From the NCBI GenBank assembly GCA_027605045.1, contig JAQFWX010000062.1, positions 1 through 64,000 on the forward strand: DNA of 64,000 nucleotides. Direction: 5' to 3'. The stretch's first letter is position 1. Each line of letters opens with the position of its first letter. Source of the stretch: Phallus indusiatus. Taxonomy: Eukaryota > Basidiomycota > Agaricomycetes > Phallales > Phallaceae. This document shows, in pieces, positions 39,311 to 50,454 of the stretch. A model generated the notes under the pieces. It did not search any database. It had not been told where the DNA came from and saw only the letters and a list, made by a program, of their open reading frames with translations. The translations under genes were made by a program, and so were the position numbers.

Positions 39311-40893
39311 CCAACGCGTTTTCAGAAGGAGTTATAACAAGCGGTTATCACTGTTGACAATGGCACAGAGTTCTTCGCTAGAAAACCTGGCTGAAATAAG
39401 GAAATGTTTGTAGGATTTAAAAGTCGGGCTTGTGCACTCAGCTATATTCAAAATTTGAATGGTTGTGAGGTGATACAAACCTGTACTGATACAAGGCGGT
39501 TACTGCTTTGCTGCATAGTTCAGCATGATGAGCGCTAAAAACGTAAACTGGAAGCTTCCGCCGGGTAAGAAAGTGACGCCAACGCACGGACCAGTCAGTT
39601 TTTCTTATATAAGCTTTTTTTTCGATGATCTGCTTCTGCATCCCGACATCTATGTGAGGTGAGTATTTGTCTGATGTTTCTTTCTGGTTTTTTTTGCAGA
39701 TTCTGTCAATGCTAGTATGGAGCTTTTCCTCTTTCGTTGACAGTCTGTAAAATACCTTTTGATGTGATGTTTTTATTCTCTTCCCCGTCTTACACGACCA
39801 TGCCGAGGAATAAGAGAGCTTGTTCGCAACAAGCCGTATCCTTCGGGGTACTTAGTACACTTGCCAGTGTCGTCTCGTCTGATCATTTTTATCTGGTTAT
39901 ACATGTATAAAAACTTGACACTAATTTTACTTACAGATTTTCCACTGGATCTGTACCTCAATTTTCGGTGTTCTCTATCGGGTTAGTTTTCTTTTCGTTT
40001 TTCCATCCAGGCGCATTCCCTTTTAGGATGAAAACCTTTCCAACATTCGCAGTTTCCACTTAAGCGTCGCTTCTAATGAAGTTACTCCCTGACGTCTCAT
40101 TTGTACACTCCCCCTTCTTGTGTACCCCGAACCCAATTGAGGTCACGGAAGCTGTGGGCCGATACCCTCGTGGTATTTGCGCTGCACCTGAGGTTGGGGT
40201 TGGCGCGATGAAGGCCTAAACCTTCCTTGGATGTCTGACCTTTTGGGATTGCGCCTTTTCTCTATTCCATGTCCTTGGAACAAATTACTAATTTCCTTTC
40301 TAGGCAGAGTACTTGTTTTCCGATATCTTAGATTTGGATTTGTTACTTGTATTATCAATATATTTCAGAAGTTATAAGTCCTTATTGAAGTGCCAGACAA
40401 TTCAGTCTCTGTAACGACGTTTTGACGTTTCTTAGAGAAAATTTTGAAGTCACTGACGTGCTAAGCACATGAGATCTCAAGACGATCGTGTATAACGACG
40501 GTATATCTGTAGCAGATCGCCCCTTCATCTGAGGCAAAGTGAATGACTTTGTCAGCGAGCCTTTCTTGTCTGCGCTCGATTGAAAAAAAAAATTAAGGAA
40601 AAGAGGTGTGATCTGGCTATCCGATTTCGTGGTTTATCTTCAAGCGGAAAGTCAACTTAGGTTCCCTACTAGAGGCGGCTCGTGTTCGTGTCATCCTTTG
40701 CCTTTTTTCGTAAGGCCAGATTGGAAAATATTTCGAAGTTGTCGATCGCGATGCCGTCTTTAGCCTGAGGTTGTCTCGAGTCTCGTTGAGAAAGATCCGG
40801 AATGTTGACGACTAGTATTAGTGCAGGAACCCGATAGCACCGGAGGCGACAGCTCGATACTCGCGACCTTCCTTTTTGTGGATGATAAGCAGT

Positions 40894-40917
40894 AGTAAAT
40901 CTCCTAGTAAATCTCCT
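40894..40917. repeat. 12-bp tandem duplication
   Basis: AGTAAATCTCCT occurs twice in direct tandem, about 120 bp before the RRP36 start. It may be a replication slippage product. Confidence 0.7.
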
Positions 40918-41034
40918 GTAATATCGATCGTACTACTCTAGAAGACAGAGCCAAGACAGAGCACTAGTTGTTGCTTTACGTAAGATCTCTCAAAAGTTGC
41001 CGCGGCAGCGGCCGGCTGGTGCAGATTTGACTAC

Positions 41035-42351
41035 ATGTCCTCGAGCCACGCAGAAACAAAGTTTCACCATTCTGATGCTGATGACACTCTGTCAGACGAT
41101 AATGCTGAATTTGATCAGCCTCGTGTAGCCCAGTGGGTAGATGAAGAAGACCTAGACGAAGATGTTGAGAGTGGAGATGAAAGTTCATCTGACACCCATT
41201 CAAACTCGAACATAGATGCCAATGAGAGATATGTATGTTTTTCGGTCTCATTTTTTATTGCATAAAGACTTAGACACCATGCAGAATAGGCTGGAAAATG
41301 GTGATTCTCGCAATCCCTTCGGCGTAAGGTTCCTTGCTCACTGTTCGATGTAGACCTGTCCAAGTTACCGTTGGGTGCTATTGTCAAGGCCCGGAAAACT
41401 ATGAAACGGACAGAAACATCCTCCTCCTCTGAAGAAGAATCTGAGTCAGATATGGACTCGGAACCCGAGGAATCTGACGGAGGGCATGCTAAAAAGAAGT
41501 CCAAAGAAGCGCACCATCGCTCTAGTAAACACGCGTACGTACGTGAAATGTCACTGGGAGAGTTTTACTTTACTCAAGTACACTAAAATAGTCCTATGGA
41601 GTTGACTTCAAAAAAGCCAATCACAAGACGACGGCAAGTTGTGGAGGTGCATCATAACGTGAGTTTTATGTTTATTTGGAGAAACTCGCGATTCATAATC
41701 CACGACATTAGAAATCTCGAGATCCACGGTTTTCAGATTTGTCAGGATCATTGGATATCAATCGTTATCATTCACAATATGGTTTCTTAAACGATATGCA
41801 TAAGGAAGAATTCTCGACATTGAAGTCCTCACTTGCTCGCGCCCGTAAACTTCTCGCTAACTCGCCTTCGAATTTAAGGGAAAGTAGAGAGATAGAAGTA
41901 GGACGTCTTGAAAGAGCTTTGAAAAAAGCCGAAAGTGTCGTCAATAGGGAGCGACAGCAACAGGTTGAGTTTCAAGCTCTGAACAAGTTGAGGAAAGAAG
42001 AGAAAGACAAACAAAAAACTGGGAAGAAGGCTTGGTGGTTGAAAAAATGTATGCAATGTTTCTCTTATCAAGTTGGAAAAGGTATTTGACTAATTCGTTA
42101 TTATAGCTGACGAAAAAGCTATTCGACAGCGTGCTAGGATAGACGCGTTAGCAGAATCAGGCGGTCAGAGAGCAGTCAAAAAAGCCGAGGAAAAAAAGCA
42201 GCGAAAGATTGGACAAAAAGAGAAGAAATCTCGACCCTTCCCACGTCCTCAACAGTCTGGAAACAATTCAAGCGGCTCAAATAAACGTAGAGGGGACAGT
42301 AGTAATGGTCAGCAATCCCGGAATGCAAAGCGTCCCCGGTTGGACCGGTAG
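41035..42351 (+). CDS. RRP36: rRNA biogenesis protein Rrp36
   Basis: A nucleolar component of the 90S pre-ribosome required for early 18S rRNA processing. The N-terminus is acidic (WVDEEDLDEDVESGDESSSD). Splicing joins ERY-NRLEN-DLSKLPLGAIV, then KARKTMKRTE, the family's N-terminal motif. A Ser/Glu-rich and lysine-rich linker leads to PMELTSKKPITRRRQVVEVH and RDPRFSDLSGSLD, the diagnostic Rrp36 core, followed by YGFLNDMHKEEFSTLKSSLA. A long charged coiled coil (RERQQQVEFQALNKLRKEEK) and a basic tail ending KRPRLDR follow. Six or so short introns have clear signals. The gene is intact and ends 50 bp before the PEX16 start. Confidence 0.92.
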
Positions 42352-42401
42352 AATAGAGATTCAAACTCAGCTTTAGCATTTGATTTCCAAACTCTTTTTG
42401 T

Positions 42402-43838
42402 ATGTCTCTACTACAGCATTATGAAACTTTCTTGATACACAACTCGTCTACTATTGCGACAATTGGTGTGTCTTCAGATGTATCTAATGCGTGCTCAAAA
42501 ACTGAGAAAAAATGCTACTTGTTTGCCAGAATCATCGTTGCGTTCCCTCACATGGTTTCTACCCGGTCGCTTCAAAGACGCTGAATTAGGATCTGAAGCC
42601 CGTTCGTTATGGTCTATTCTTTGACCTATTCGATAGCAGCTAATACCTCTCGCTAGTTTCTGCGATTCTGAACCTCCTAAGCCTGTATCATGACACCATA
42701 ATCGGGCGACGACTTGCTCAAATCCCTAAATGGAAGCCCTTAATTCCGCCTTCGTTGAATTCGCGGTATACGCGAGCGTGGGCAGATAAAGATCGTTTGT
42801 ATAAATGGGCTGCAAGAGCACTCGAAGTCATCAAGTTCACCGAGTTACTTCTCGAAATGGGATTGCGTCGGAAACTGGGAGATAAGGGACGTTGGCGTAG
42901 TATCATTGCTCTTGAAGTAGTAAAGTATGAAGTTACGTTTTGTTCACGTTTAGGTACTTATATAGTTTTCTAGGGCTATGCTCCGAATCGTACTTCTCAG
43001 ACTTACTCGACGGCCGTTGATCTCCCCTCCATTGCCGGAAAGAGATTTTGATCCTGCCAATCTTCCTTCCTTGGATTACGAGATGATCGAATCCCAGTCT
43101 TTACCTAAACAGCCTTCAACTTCGACATCTCCTACTCCTGATCACCTGAAGAACAACCACGTTAGCATGGATGTTCCAAATCCTTTATTAACAGAAAAGC
43201 CTACGGACGGTACCGCATCGCCGGTCGAACGTTATCTCCTCCCAAAAGCTTTGTTTCCCTCGTCTTTGAAACAGCCTACGTCTTTAGTTGACTCATTGTC
43301 ATCTCCGAGAGACTGGCTCGCCGAACTCATTCACATCCTAAGACCGCTTATATACGGTGAGTGTTGATAAGGAGGTATAGTAGGGTATTCGTCTGACACG
43401 GCTTTCTTCAAATTAGTTATCACACTGTCTCGAAATTCTACCACAGCTAATCCTCTCATTCTATCACTTGTTCTGGACCTTTCTTCAAGGTACCTCCGTC
43501 GCTCCCCGTCTCTTTCGTCTGCACTGGAGCGTGCGGAATACGCTCGTAGGGATAGAGATCTATTGTGGTATCTATTCCGAGGCCAAATATGGGAATCGTA
43601 TACACGGTTCGACAAATCTACTATCTCTTGGCTTCTGGCTGGCTGACTTCTCTTTTTAGACCCAAATTGGCTCATTTAGCTGACAAGACAGCCGCTGCTC
43701 CCGTCCTCGGATTATTAAGTGCTTTCATAAGGGATTGGATGCCTTTGATTGATGACTATTACTACTGTAATTGCCTTCATTTTTTTTTTCGTGTACGGAC
43801 CTTGTCAGCTGACAACGCTTATAGACACCGCAACGTGA
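42402..43838 (+). CDS. PEX16: Peroxisomal membrane protein Pex16
   Basis: A peroxin needed for peroxisome membrane biogenesis. The short first exon, MSLLQHYETFLIHNSSTIAT, is spliced to ESSLRSLTWFLPGRFKDAEL, then ALSAILNLLSLYHDTIIGRR. The body continues LAQIPKWKPLIPP, RALEVIKFTELLLEMGLRRK and VVKAMLRIVLLRLTRRPLI. A linker of about 90 residues carries PVERYLLPKALF. Then come DWLAELIHILRPLIY, RRDRDLLWYLFRGQIWESYT and, across an intron in Arg, RPKLAHLADKTA and IRDWMPLIDDYYYYTAT at the end. The final intron (about 43768-43824) splits the YYYY motif, and its use gives the family's normal C-terminus. The protein is complete. It is the second gene of a tight tandem with RRP36; co-regulation is not implied by function. 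Confidence 0.92.
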
Positions 43839-44109
43839 TTCTCGACTCAACAAACGGTTGCGATGTTGTTTCCGTAATATTGAAAATCTTCTTGAGACTG
43901 GGTCATTAATTGAATAAGTCACCCTTGAATGATAAACTTTGCGTTATTCGTTCTCATTGCGATTGTTCTGTGAACGTTAAGATTGTGTAACACTTTCTTA
44001 TCCCTTTCATTGTCAATTTCAATAATTATTAAATTCGAGCTAGCATAGGTTTTCAGATACAACAAATAACAATACAATACAATAATATTCATATACTCCA
44101 ATAATAGAT

Positions 44110-45373
44110 TTAAGTTAAACCTCCAAGGATTTCAAAGATATTCTTGGCATAAGAACGAAACGCGGGCAAGCTGGTCATCTTCAAAGCCAACATATTGATG
44201 CGTGTAGCAAATTGAAGGGCACGTCCTTCTACGCTTACTCGCAGTCCTTCTTCATCCCCCGAGGACCGGCGACGTGTTTCATTTTCCCCCAAACCATCTA
44301 GTAATATCTTCCTGACTCTGTCAATTCGAGGCACCCCGAGCGTTATTCCCTCAGTAACCATTCTGATAGCGTCCTCATCGTCTTTTGCCACGATTTCCGA
44401 CGCTTCCTCCTCGATCGAATCGAACTCGTACATGAGTGGCCGTAGTGGTACGGGACAATCTTCAAGTGTAAAGCGCATATCTAGTGCACCTCGGACTGTT
44501 CCTCGTGGAGTCAACGAAGCCTCGAGAATAGCCAACGCTACACTGGCAAAGTATGCCCTAGGAGGATCTGTTTTCATGGCCGCTTTGATAGAAGGTGTTG
44601 ACGCTATGACGTCACCCAACGATGCGAAAAGCGTCTCGCGAATATGGACTATGACAGGTTCATGTTCTAAGAGTTTCCTAGCCTTTTCCGACGGAGAACT
44701 TTCAGGTGTGTCCTTTTCCGTATACAACGGGGGTGGGGAGAAATGGGCTTGTGGCGTTTCTCCTCTGTCGCTCCCGTTCGCGTTCAGTGCCATCTGGAGG
44801 TCAGCTTGAAATCGCTCTTGGAAAGTTCTTCGTTGGCTAATTTCGACTCCAACTCCTCGAAGCTGGGCTGCGATAACGTTGAGAGCATGTCTATTGCCAA
44901 TAGGCTCTAGATCGCACACAATTCGAGCCAGGTCGTGCTGTCTGTTAGACTGCAATCTTTGGATAATTGGGACGGTTGATTCCCAGACTTGAAACATGGG
45001 GAGAAATACTGGTGGACAATTTTCGCATGACAAGTTAACTTGATCAAAAGGTGCGAGTTGCCCTTTGATGGGAAGAGGAACCGAAGGAGGTGTAGTGGTA
45101 GAGCGGAGGGCAGCAAAAAATAGACACAGTGCAGGGGCTTAAGGAAGGGTTCATTGATAAACGCGTGAGATGATGGATTAATATTGAAGACTTACCTGAC
45201 ACCATTAAGTCACTCTCCGCGGTTGCCAAGGTCTCCGTATCGAGTAACTTCTCAGCTTTTGCCTGGGCTAGCGAGGATTGTAGAAACGAGTGGAACCCCT
45301 CGATAACTTGCTGTTCGGTGAGGGATGGAGCATCAAATGGGTTGGGGAGTGTGTCCGACGCCGACTGTTGCAT
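44110..45373 (-). CDS. Conserved protein of unknown function
   Basis: Two exons: ATG 45373 (MQQSASDTLPNPFDAPSLTE) to DLMVS, then a 57-nt intron, then a long exon to TAA at 44110. The protein has about 400 residues. It contains LTEQQVIEGFHSFLQSSLAQ, VNLSCENCPPVFLPMFQ, VVPIIQRLQSNRQHDLARIV-like helical sequence, PIGNRHALNVIAAQLRGVGV, a low-complexity linker and a helical C-terminal half (FASVALAILEASLTPRGTVR, RVSVEGRALQFATRINMLAL). It looks globular and all-helical. I do not recognise the family. A TACATAG acceptor directly before the ATG suggests an upstream exon; the frame at 45576 (MTSPRLRFAFSRSLNCYLLL) looks like a mitochondrial presequence but I found no in-phase junction. Confidence 0.6.
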
Positions 45374-46365
45374 GTCAACTATGTACAAAGAATAGGTGGG
45401 GTATGTTGCGATTCCGCAATATGAAAGTTATAACTGCGTATTAGGAGAACAGGATTCGTATCCACCGTTACATAATGGTCATGATGGCCGAAATTGCTGT
45501 TTGAGATAACCCGTCGGAGCAGCAAATAGCAATTGAGAGACCTTGAAAAGGCAAAACGCAACCGAGGAGAAGTCATAGCAAGGTGAGATTTCCTGGGCAC
45601 GAGTGTTAGAAAAGCCTCTTGATCCGTACGGTGAGTCGGATCTTGCGCGCTTTTAGCTTATAAAGAACTATATTGTGAACAGGTTTAGTCTGAGCATCTC
45701 CGGGGAAAGTGTACACCGACGAATGACTTCGCTGTATACATGACGCAATAAAGATTTCGAAATAACAATTACGAGACTGGGCAATTCTTGGGCAAAGTGA
45801 ATTCCTGATCACGAGTCGTGACAGCGTGACTTGTCCATGTCATCATTCATTATGTCAGCGGCATGCTTTGCAAATGTCAAGCGCACACCGACGAATTCTC
45901 GGCTATAGTATGTCGCGGGCACAGGAAACAACTATATCTCTCCCAGGACTAAGCCTTACTCACTTCTCTCTGTAGCCCACGAGCGATCTTGTTATGAGGT
46001 GATAGATTTGGGTTCGATTCTGCAACAAATTTAGTATGTCCATTCAGGTCCTGTCTAATATTAGTCCAAAATGAAGACCAGTGGGTTTGTCAAATGCTTT
46101 GATTCTGCATGATTCTAGAGCGTATTTTAGCAGGATATATTCTGCATATACTATAAAAAAACTGGTTCAACGTCATGGTAAAACGAAGTATTGACCCTTA
46201 TTTATATGGGTTTTGGACTCATTCCTCGAAATCGAGAAGCGAGCTGTCTTTATCATCCTCACATACGATCCGTAAGTCATTTCCAGAACGATATACCCCG
46301 GTCACGTAGCTTGGATCACCTTTGAGTGTAAGAACAAATCGACAGCTCTGATGTTCATTTAATTT
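45374..46365. other. Intergenic region containing left TEL2-flank copy
   Basis: About 1 kb between the unknown gene and the DUF6533 gene. It contains the left copy of the duplicated TEL2 5' flank (45732-45869). Nothing else is recognised. Confidence 0.5.
45732..45869 (+). repeat. Left copy of duplicated TEL2 5' flank
   Basis: Begins CTGTATACATGACGC and ends TGTCAGCGGCATGCTTT. It aligns by eye over its full length with 50321-50454, with small indels and roughly 80% identity. It includes the position of the TEL2 ATG plus four bases, then diverges abruptly. Confidence 0.85.
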
Positions 46366-48132
46366 TCAGCAATGAGAGCCGGGTTTAAGTGGGAATATTA
46401 GTAAAACACTAACAACAACGGAGGAAGTAGCCGCAATGATTCTGAAAGTAAATGTAGATTGAGTGCAACTTGAATAGCCCAGTTACCTGAACTTACAATG
46501 GAGCAATAAGGATCATCAAAGAGTCTGCATCTCCGTACACGCAAAAAAGTACTAAACCTACAATCACACTCACTAGCAAAATATTAAGTTATACCCAGAT
46601 ATTTTCAAAAGGATAAAACGCAACTGAAATTCCTTTTTTTCCCGATTATCTATCAGAAATTAAAACGGTATTCATAAGGCGAAACTTACGTGAGATAATA
46701 CACGACACCATCGCGAACCAAAATAATAAATATTGGCGCAAAAGCCCCACTTTCTCTTAATGATCGGTGTGTAATCAAGGTTTTCTTAAGGTAAATATGC
46801 CTGTAAAAAGCGCATATGGCAAACCAAGAGAATAAGCCTGGGGACATATAGATTAACTTGAGGACTTCGATGGTAAAACCTGACAATGGCAAACGCACCC
46901 CCAACTACTACAGAAGGGATCCTAGTAGTTGTGAACATATAAATCTTGTTAGGTAACCTGTGAACGTACGAACCCTAGGCTCGCTCGAAGGAATTTTGAT
47001 GGGATAAAAGTGTCCCAAAAGCATGTTACGAAAGGGCTCAAAGTCTGCACGTCGACCACCGTAAACTTCGCCCGTGCTAAATTCAAAACGGCTAATAATA
47101 TATACCCCTGTTTCAAAAAGATTTTGTCAGGCTAAAAATATTCATGACAAAGCTAACGAAGATGCGACATACAATTGCTTCACCTGCACGACTCGCACAA
47201 GATGAATAAAAAATCCGAAAACAAAGAAAGAAAAGCATACATGTTAAGGTGGCAATGAGAAATTTCTTGGCTGAAAATAACGATAACAATTTGATAGGCT
47301 GGGATGTGAGATTATGTCCAACTTACTCGCCTGTGACGTGTAGAGTCTATCCAGTCTTAAAGCGAGCAAGCAGTCTGATGGGAAAACACACAGCATTGTT
47401 GTTCCTCTACACATAATAGAGTTTTTAGTGATATCAGCGCATAGAATACAGGACGTACAAAAACAGGTACCACGAGATACCGAGGCAACTAAATTATCCC
47501 AAAACGTTGAGACCACAAGATGAATTAGCATATAATGTGAGATGGAATACGAACTACTGCAAAAAAGGATCGAGGTCAAGCAAGTTTACGAGCAAATTTT
47601 ACATACGTCTGGCGTGTTTAAAGGAGGGGCTGATATCCACGGATAATGTGCAAATAATCACAACTAAGTCGATTCAAATATCTTACCTATTAAAAAGCTA
47701 CAGTTCTCCACCCGTCAGTTCAGACCGTACGACCTCAAAGTGTTCAACATACCATGGCATCACAATGGGTACGTATCGAGAAATTACATATAAAGTCTTA
47801 AACAGAGACCAAGGTCGTCTTGAGGGAAAATCAAGAGATTGAGAAGCGTTGCACAGGTTTACAAAGACTGAAAATCCACCGACCTCCAGATGTAAGAAAC
47901 CTTGAAGTTTTTGTATAAGTTTCCAAGAGTTATGACTGAATTTTTTACCTCTGCCTGCAAGGTAAGGAAAATATCGAAAATGAGCAATGCAAGTATGCCA
48001 CCTAATATTGTTCAATCTAGGTCAAGCAAGATATAAAGTTATTGACGAACATGCTATTCGGCGAACACGATAATAGTCATCCAGTACGGGAACGACGCGA
48101 GCGAGCACCAGTTGTTCTAATGGATTTGACAT
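46366..48132 (-). CDS. DUF6533-domain seven-transmembrane protein
   Basis: A member of a large agaricomycete family of multispan membrane proteins of unknown function. ATG 48132 gives MSNPLEQLVLARVVPVLDDY. Splicing through very short introns then gives RRIACGILALLIFDIFLTLQ, AEVSYIWR and RPWSLFKTLYVISRYVPIV, the family signature (Y..LLTL..EV..IW..PW...K.LYLLSRY). Later exons include LLALRLDRLYTS, KKFLIATLT, FTIEVLKLIYMSPGLFSWFA, then YRHIYLKKTLI and FAPIFIILVRDGVVYYL (the second signature, L.RDG..YF). The last span is IIAATSSVVVSVLLIFPL, with the stop at 46366-46368. The middle exons (47300-47700) are uncertain and might be decayed. The gene lies inside the segment bounded by the TEL2-flank repeats. 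Confidence 0.7.
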
Positions 48133-49453
48133 GATAGTACGTGTCGAAGTGGAAAGAGGAGGGATGAATTATGAGAGCGAATCTAAAACAATGTCATTTA
48201 TATCAATATTCTCAATTGATGGCTGGTGATTATCAGAAACCATCTTGGGCACACTTTGTATTCGCGATAGAGACATGTACAGCGACCATCATGTCAATAA
48301 GTTCGAGGGAACTGAGGCCCACTAGCCAAGCCGATTGGTTTTCAGCCGATATATTAGCTCGGCTCGGTTTGGAGCCCGACTCCGAGCCGGCTAGCTGAGG
48401 AAATTCGTAGAGTTATTTCGGTTAAACTTTTGGATAGAACAGTCATACCTAATTCTGAGGCATCTGGCATTGTTTTGCCAAGTCGATTGTTTTCATGTTA
48501 AATCGAGAACCAGCTCTTTTGCGAGACATATAAATACCTCAGGTGAGGTGTGCGCATGTATGCGGTATCATAGAGACTGTCCAGATTCCGAGATTCAATC
48601 GCTCGGCACCTGGATCAGCCAATCCCTTAATAGGCCTAGGCCTTGGGGTTTTGATTGAAAAATCTCTAGCCTGTGTTTTGTTTTGAGTTCACGGTACAAT
48701 TGACTTTTGCAACAATAATACAACCCACTGATTCTCGCCCCGAATAACGGACTGAGATAAACACGTGGCAGTCGTGGTGGGGTCTACCATATCAACATAC
48801 CCGTGCACATCGCCAGGCGTTTCACCACAGATGAAGACTTTCATCATCCGCTGTTTGATAATGGCAAACTAAGTATGGTACACTTTTGTCGTCGAAGGGT
48901 GCTTCAGATTGTCGTCATTACCAAAGCTGGATACACAAGTCCCATTTGATCGTGAAATATGAGCGGAGTGCGATGAAAATGATTTACGTGTCGAGTTAAA
49001 CTCAAGCGAGGGGTATAGCTTTTCTAGCTCAACAGCTTTATGTTCCGTAAATTTGTTTCCATAATGAGAATATCCCCGCTCTTTATCGAAACATGTCTTC
49101 CTAGCATATTACACTATGTTGACCTCCCCTCGCCCTCCATGCCTTCTCTAGAGGAGTCACTGCGCTGTCGTCTCTAGGCGAATGATGCTTACCTTGACCT
49201 AATCATCCATACGGTTGTAAATCCACAACAAGTGCTTGACAGGACGGTAACTCACATGGAGTACATAGGGCACGGTCCCCAGGCCTGAAGCCTTGAGCTT
49301 GAGACTTAATTGTTATAAAGTATCCGCTACTTAAATAACATTACACCACATTAGAGGATAAGTTACTTGCTTATTTCTTCGGACTGGACAGCAGCCTGGA
49401 ACAAACACAAGATGCACGTACGCTGTCTCCGGCTATCCGCTTCTCTATTTCTC
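48133..49453. other. Intergenic region
   Basis: About 1.3 kb between the DUF6533 start and the riboflavin-kinase stop. It holds an imperfect GC-rich hairpin (listed). No coding exon is recognised. Confidence 0.5.
48355..48393. repeat. GC-rich imperfect inverted repeat
   Basis: TAGCTCGGCTCGG and CCGAGCCGGCTA pair with one bulged base around a 14-nt loop. The AT/GC mix differs from its AT-rich surroundings. No terminator-like or transposon context is visible. Confidence 0.5.
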
Positions 49454-50043
49454 TCATACCATAACCGTATTCTGCTCTGCCATTTCTCGCACCAACCAAC
49501 TCCCACCCAACGTGCCCTTGCCCGTCTCCTGCAATATCCAAGCCTCGCGATCCAAGCTCTTACGCGCTACATCGCAGTCCAGGTGGATGTCCTCGATCAG
49601 CTTTTGCAGATTGTCATAATCTTTCTCCTCCCTGATGAACCCCGTGATCAACAGACGTATCTCGACGCCGAAGTCAGCATCAAACTCGTAGAGTATATGT
49701 ACCTCAGCCGACTGCGTAGTGTTCTTGAAAAATGAGTTGTACCCAATCGACATCATCATGGGATATATGCTAAACCCGGAGTGCACCTCCAGGTCTGTGG
49801 TACGGTTCGGATGTGAAGGTGGTAGGCGTAGGGAGGCCCAGCCAAAGTACACCCCGGACTTGATATCAGCAATCCATGGTGTCAAGCTGTGGTCGACGGG
49901 GAGGTTAGCAGTGGGAATGCCTAGTTGTTTGGAGCCGCGCCGGAAGCCTCTCATTGCCTTGCCTTCCATCTGCAGGGGGTACGGTGCTTCGGGCCCCGTA
50001 GAGGAGCCGATAATGAGTGGGCGGGTGGTAGCTATTGGAGCCA
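49454..50043 (-). CDS. FMN1: Riboflavin kinase (divergent)
   Basis: Phosphorylates riboflavin to FMN using ATP. It is a single exon of 196 residues from MAPIATTRPLIIGSSTGPEA. Family motifs: GKAMRGFRRGSKQLGIPTAN with the PTAN metal/ATP loop, SGVYFGWASL, YPMMMSIGYNSFFKNT, SAEVHILYEFDADF with the catalytic-type Glu, LLITGFIREEKDY and IHLDCDVARKSLDREAW. Compared with the usual pattern, the DFYG motif lacks its tyrosine codon (DFG). The NTxRS motif reads NTTQS. These changes are unusual, and the gene lies inside the segment between the TEL2-flank repeats. It may be an additional, diverging copy; the open frame is intact. Confidence 0.82.
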
Positions 50044-50320
50044 TAAGCACACCGAGGATTGCAACTTGTTGGTAGAAGTTGGGGAGCGTTGCTAGGAAGA
50101 GATGAGGGGTTTGTAGCTGCAGTTGTCGGCGATGATGTCAAGGATATATGTGGCCCGATCGATTTTCTATCTCGGCGAGAGAATGCGCAGGCTTGTCGGG
50201 TTGTGACTCTTACCGGCGACAGCTGAGAAAGGCCTAAAGTTTGAACAGTATATATGGGGCGCGTCTTACTTGAATGTCTGAGTAGTTCAATAAAATGTCA
50301 TCATCCGCGGCAGGAGTGCA

Positions 50321-50454
50321 CTGTATACATGACGCGATGAAGATGCAGAAACAACAATTATGAGGCTGGCAATTCTTGTTCTTGAGCAAAATCAAGTCCT
50401 GATCAAGAGCTGTGACAGCGTGACTTACGCGTCATCATGTCAGCGGCATGCTTT
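50321..50454 (+). repeat. Right copy of TEL2 5' flank (native position)
   Basis: Direct-orientation partner of 45732-45869. It runs from CTGTATACATGACGC to the TEL2 start codon (ATG at 50448) and four further bases. Confidence 0.85.

Larger units (their letters stand above)
38485..41034. other. Longest gene-poor stretch, with intron-like signals
   Basis: About 2.5 kb between the P450 and RRP36 genes, which diverge. No open frame shows a motif. On the plus strand there are good intron-like pairs, such as GTGAGTATTTG to TTTTTTTGCAG (39660-39700). Another strong acceptor is TTACTTACAG at about 39945. They could belong to a spliced noncoding transcript or a long 5' leader. A perfect 7-bp-stem hairpin and a 12-bp tandem repeat are listed separately. 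Confidence 0.4.

Noticed and set aside
40143..40358. Basic Arg/Gln/Pro-rich frame, possible gag-like remnant or small RNA
   Set aside because: No zinc knuckle, protease or polymerase sequence nearby, and no match to conserved parts of U1-U6 or SRP RNA that I could identify.
45379..45600. Mitochondrial presequence exon for the unknown gene at 44-45 kb
   Set aside because: The sequence looks presequence-like, but none of the donor/acceptor pairs tried keeps the frame into the main coding exon.
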